Origin: Gaiellales bacterium
Lineage (GTDB): Bacteria > Actinomycetota > Thermoleophilia > Gaiellales > F1-60-MAGs149
Direction of reading: 5' to 3'
Length of the DNA stretch: 6,748 bases
Assembly: GCA_030831375.1 (NCBI GenBank)
Contig: JAURLF010000213.1
Span: 1-6,748 of the forward strand
Notes under the pieces: model-generated
The model's database searches: none
The model's input: the letters and a program-made list of their open reading frames with translations, nothing else
What the model was told of the DNA's origin: nothing
Program-made: the position numbers and the translations under genes
In this document: piece after piece, positions 4,777 to 6,748 of the stretch
Layout of the letters: each line of letters starts with the position of its first letter
Numbering within the stretch: the stretch's first letter is position 1

Positions 4777-6605
4777 AGGCCCGCGCCGACGCCGAGCGCG
4801 TCGCGCTGCACGAGCTCGGCGTAGCGCCCGCCCGCCTGCACGAGCTCGGCGTGCCCGCCGCGCTCCACGATCGCGCCGTGGTCGAGCACGAGGATCTGGT
4901 CGGCGTCGCGGACGGTCGAGAGGCGGTGGGCGATCGTGATCGTGGTGCGGCCCTCGGCGAGCGCGTCGAGCGCCTCCTGCACCTGACGCTCGGTCTCGAC
5001 GTCGAGGGCGCTCGTGGCCTCATCGAGGACGAGGATCGGCGGGTTGCGCAGCACGGTGCGGGCGATCGCGATGCGCTGCTTCTCGCCGCCGGAGAAGCGG
5101 TAGCCGCGCTCCCCGACCACGGTGTCGTAGCCCGCCGGCAGCCCCGTGATGTGCGCGTGGATGCGCGCCGCCCGGCAGGCCTCCTCGATCTCCGCGTCGG
5201 TCGCGTCGGGGCGGGCGAAGCGGAGGTTCTCGCGCACCGTGGCGTGGAACAGGTACGTCTCCTGGCTGACCACGCCGACGAGGTCGGCGAGCGACGCGAA
5301 CGACAGGTCGCGCACGTCGACGCCGTCGATCGTGACGGTGCCGCGCTCCGCGTCGTAGAGCCGCGCCACCAGGTAGCCGAGGGTGGTCTTGCCCGAGCCC
5401 GTCTCCCCCACCACCGCCGTGCGCGTGCCCGGCGCGGCGAGGAACGTGGCCCCCGCGATCGTCCACGGGCCGTCCGCCTCGTAGCGGAACCAGACGTCGT
5501 CGAAGGCGACCTCGCCCTTGGCGTCGGCGCGCGTCAGCGCGCGCGATCCCTCGTGCTCGTCGATGTCCACCTTCAGGTCGAGGTACTCGAAGATGCGGTC
5601 GAACAGGGCCAGCGAGGCCTGCACGTCGATGCCGACCGAGAGCAGCGCTCCGACGGGGAAGAAGATGCGCGTCTGGATGGTCGCGAAGGCGACCAGGGTG
5701 CCGATCGAGACCGCCCCCCACCCCGTCGCGATCGACCAGCCGCCCGCCCAGTAGACGAGCGCCGGCAGGATCGCGAACGAGGCGCTGATCGAGGCCATCA
5801 CCCAACGGCCCGCCATGCGCTGGCGCACCTCGAGCTCGGCGAGCTCGCGCGACTCCTCGCGGAAGCGCGTCGCGAGCTCGGGGCCGCGCCCCATCGTCTT
5901 GCCCAGCAGGACGCCGGAGACGGACAGGGACTCCTGCACGAGCGACGAGATGTCGGCCATCGTCTTCTGGCGCTCGGTCGACAGGCGCCGGCGCTCCGCC
6001 CCGACGCGCCGCGTCAGCAGCACGAAGAAGGGCACCAGGATCACGGACAGGATCGCGAGGCGCCAGTCGAGCAGGAACATCGCCACGAGCGCGGCGAGGA
6101 CGGTGGTCACGTTCGAGACGACGCTGGTGGCGGTCGAGGTGACGACCTCGTCGACGCCGCCGATGTCGTTGGCGATGCGCGACTGCACCTCGCCCGTGCG
6201 GGTGCGCGTGAAGAAGGCGAGCGACTGACGCTGTAGGTGCTCGTAGACGTCGGCGCGCAGCTCGTGCATGACCTCCTGCCCGACGCGGTTGGCGAGGTAC
6301 GTCTGGGCCACGCCGAGGATGCCGACCACGATCGCGATCGCGATCATGCCGCCGGCGAGCCAGGCCAGCAGCGTGGTGTTCGCCGTCGGAATCGCGTTGT
6401 CGATGACATCGCGCAGCAGGAAGGCCGGCACCATGCCGAGCGCGCTCGAGAAGATGATCAGCGCGAGCACGAGGCTCAGGCGGCTGCGCTCGGGCCCGAA
6501 CAGGCGGAAGATGCGGCGCAGGTTCGCGCGGCGGACCTCCGGGTCCTCCGGGCGCGTAGGCTTATCCCCCACGTCGAACGTTCCGTGTCTGCCGCGTCCA
6601 CTCAT
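4773..6605 (-). CDS. ABC exporter half-transporter (fused membrane and ATPase domains)
   Basis: This 610-residue protein has the usual size and order of an MsbA/LmrA-like half-transporter. It would work as a homodimer or heterodimer in the cytoplasmic membrane. Residues about 1-330 form the transmembrane domain, with hydrophobic segments near 43-64, 80-101, 163-180, 183-199, 268-287 and 297-325. Coupling-helix sequences such as FFTRTRTGEVQSRIANDI (about 131-148) are visible. The ATPase domain has Walker A GETGSGKTT (K406), the Q-loop VSQETYLF (Q448), the signature FSGGEKQRIAIAR (504-516), Walker B ILVLDEATSALD (D528, E529) and the switch IAHRLST (H560). All catalytic residues are present. The signature begins FSGGE instead of LSGGQ, a common variant. 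The start ATG at 6605 has an excellent AGGAGAGG site; the reading frame is open further upstream to 6743 but that part overlaps the divergent promoter region and looks non-coding. The substrate is unknown; drug, lipid or peptide export are all possible. No partner subunit is visible. Confidence 0.96.
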   Translation of the reverse strand: MSGRGRHGTFDVGDKPTRPEDPEVRRANLRRIFRLFGPERSRLSLVLALIIFSSALGMVPAFLLRDVIDNAIPTANTTLLAWLAGGMIAIAIVVGILGVAQTYLANRVGQEVMHELRADVYEHLQRQSLAFFTRTRTGEVQSRIANDIGGVDEVVTSTATSVVSNVTTVLAALVAMFLLDWRLAILSVILVPFFVLLTRRVGAERRRLSTERQKTMADISSLVQESLSVSGVLLGKTMGRGPELATRFREESRELAELEVRQRMAGRWVMASISASFAILPALVYWAGGWSIATGWGAVSIGTLVAFATIQTRIFFPVGALLSVGIDVQASLALFDRIFEYLDLKVDIDEHEGSRALTRADAKGEVAFDDVWFRYEADGPWTIAGATFLAAPGTRTAVVGETGSGKTTLGYLVARLYDAERGTVTIDGVDVRDLSFASLADLVGVVSQETYLFHATVRENLRFARPDATDAEIEEACRAARIHAHITGLPAGYDTVVGERGYRFSGGEKQRIAIARTVLRNPPILVLDEATSALDVETERQVQEALDALAEGRTTITIAHRLSTVRDADQILVLDHGAIVERGGHAELVQAGGRYAELVQRDALGVGAGL

Positions 6606-6607
6606 TA

Positions 6608-6615
6608 CCTCTCCT
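6608..6615 (-). promoter_or_regulatory. Ribosome binding site of the ABC exporter
   Basis: AGGAGAGG on the minus strand, with its AGGAG core 5 bases from the ATG at 6605, is close to the ideal Shine-Dalgarno. It fixes the start there in preference to upstream in-frame codons. In contrast to vapB, hutI and the right-edge gene, this transcript must carry a leader. Confidence 0.8.
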
Positions 6616-6691
6616 AACGGTAGATCGCCCCGCGGTATGCCGCCGCGCACGCTTGTTGTGCGAAGGGGATCACATGACCCTCGAGGACTTG
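6616..6691. other. Divergent intergenic region between the ABC exporter and the right-edge gene
   Basis: This segment should hold the promoter for the exporter (minus) and upstream promoter elements for the plus-strand gene. I see no convincing -35/-10 pair for the exporter. CGCAC (6646-6650) and GTGCG (6658-6662) form a short inverted repeat around GCTTGTT, which could be an operator half-site pair but is too short to trust. Confidence 0.3.
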
Positions 6692-6697
6692 TAGGCT
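6692..6697 (+). promoter_or_regulatory. Possible -10 box of the right-edge gene (leaderless start)
   Basis: TAGGCT ends 7 bases before the ATG at 6705, with no Shine-Dalgarno in between (TCCCGCC). The layout repeats that seen before vapB and hutI. TAGGCT itself matches the -10 consensus at only 3 of 6 positions, so the support comes mainly from the repeated pattern. Confidence 0.4.
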
Positions 6698-6704
6698 TCC
6701 CGCC

Positions 6705-6748
6705 ATGGCGCACGATCACGAACACGGCCCCGACTGCAATCACGAGCA
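6705..6748 (+). CDS. Start of a gene with a histidine-rich N-terminus (cut by window edge)
   Basis: The ATG at 6705 opens a frame reading MAHDHEHGPDCNHE to the edge, with four histidines, one cysteine and five acidic residues in 14 codons. That composition suggests metal binding (zinc, nickel or copper). Histidine-rich stretches occur in metal chaperones, metal transporters and some peptidyl-prolyl isomerases, and nothing visible here chooses between them. Only 14 codons are available, so the family is not recognised. Support for it being a real gene is the TAGGCT box at leaderless distance, its position divergent from the exporter, and the non-random composition. Confidence 0.55.
   Translation, partial: MAHDHEHGPDCNHE

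Noticed and set aside
4806..4852. A 17-base direct repeat (CTGCACGAGCTCGGCGT at 4806-4822 and 4836-4852)
   Set aside because: It is in frame inside the ABC exporter and encodes the two AELVQ copies in the normal C-terminal HAELVQAGGRYAELVQ segment of this family. Coding constraint and codon bias explain it.
6606..6743. N-terminal extension of the ABC exporter frame by 46 codons
   Set aside because: The ATG at 6605 has a near-ideal Shine-Dalgarno, and the extension overlaps the divergent intergenic region and the right-edge gene.
1..6748. CRISPR array, insertion sequence, tRNA, rRNA or phage attachment site
   Set aside because: No regularly spaced repeats, transposase, cloverleaf-like or rRNA-like sequence was recognised on either strand by eye.

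Overview
The window is about 6.7 kb of very GC-rich bacterial DNA with strongly G/C-biased third codon positions. Gene content (a DUF255 thioredoxin-fold protein, a 1-Cys peroxiredoxin, a VapBC-like toxin-antitoxin pair, HutI and an ABC exporter) and several TAGnnT boxes placed 6-7 bases before ATG codons suggest a high-GC actinobacterium. Solirubrobacterales/Thermoleophilia is my best guess, but it is an inference and not proven by the sequence. No rRNA, tRNA, CRISPR array, insertion sequence or prophage signature was seen.

Layout. The left half (1-3473) is all minus strand. In transcription order it holds a Phd/YefM-type antitoxin (vapB-like, 3473-3201), overlapped by 4 bases by a PIN-domain toxin (vapC-like, 3204-2797). 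Next comes an AT-richer promoter region, a 219-residue 1-Cys peroxiredoxin (2694-2035), a strong GC hairpin (1996-2027), and a DUF255/YyaL-family protein whose last codons run off the left edge (1964-1). The right half starts with a divergent intergenic region (3474-3576) carrying a 27-bp near-perfect inverted repeat against vapB. It continues with plus-strand hutI (imidazolonepropionase, 3577-4776). A minus-strand ABC exporter half-transporter (6605-4773) meets hutI tail to tail and shares a CTAG for both stop codons. At the right edge a plus-strand gene begins (6705) with a histidine-rich N-terminus, divergent from the exporter.

How the genes work together. The peroxiredoxin and the CxxC-bearing DUF255 protein are a plausible redox pair, since the peroxiredoxin has a single cysteine and needs an outside reductant. 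VapBC looks like a self-regulated type II toxin-antitoxin module whose operator overlaps its own -10 box. HutI catalyses the third step of histidine degradation, but no other hut gene is in the window. The ABC exporter's substrate cannot be told from sequence.

Most of the window is ordinary chromosomal housekeeping or accessory content. I did not find a convincing undescribed multi-gene system. The more interesting signals are regulatory and architectural: the operator overlapping a -10 box, three apparently leaderless starts, the shared CTAG stop, and a TCTGATCA octamer shared by the vapB operator and the peroxiredoxin upstream region.
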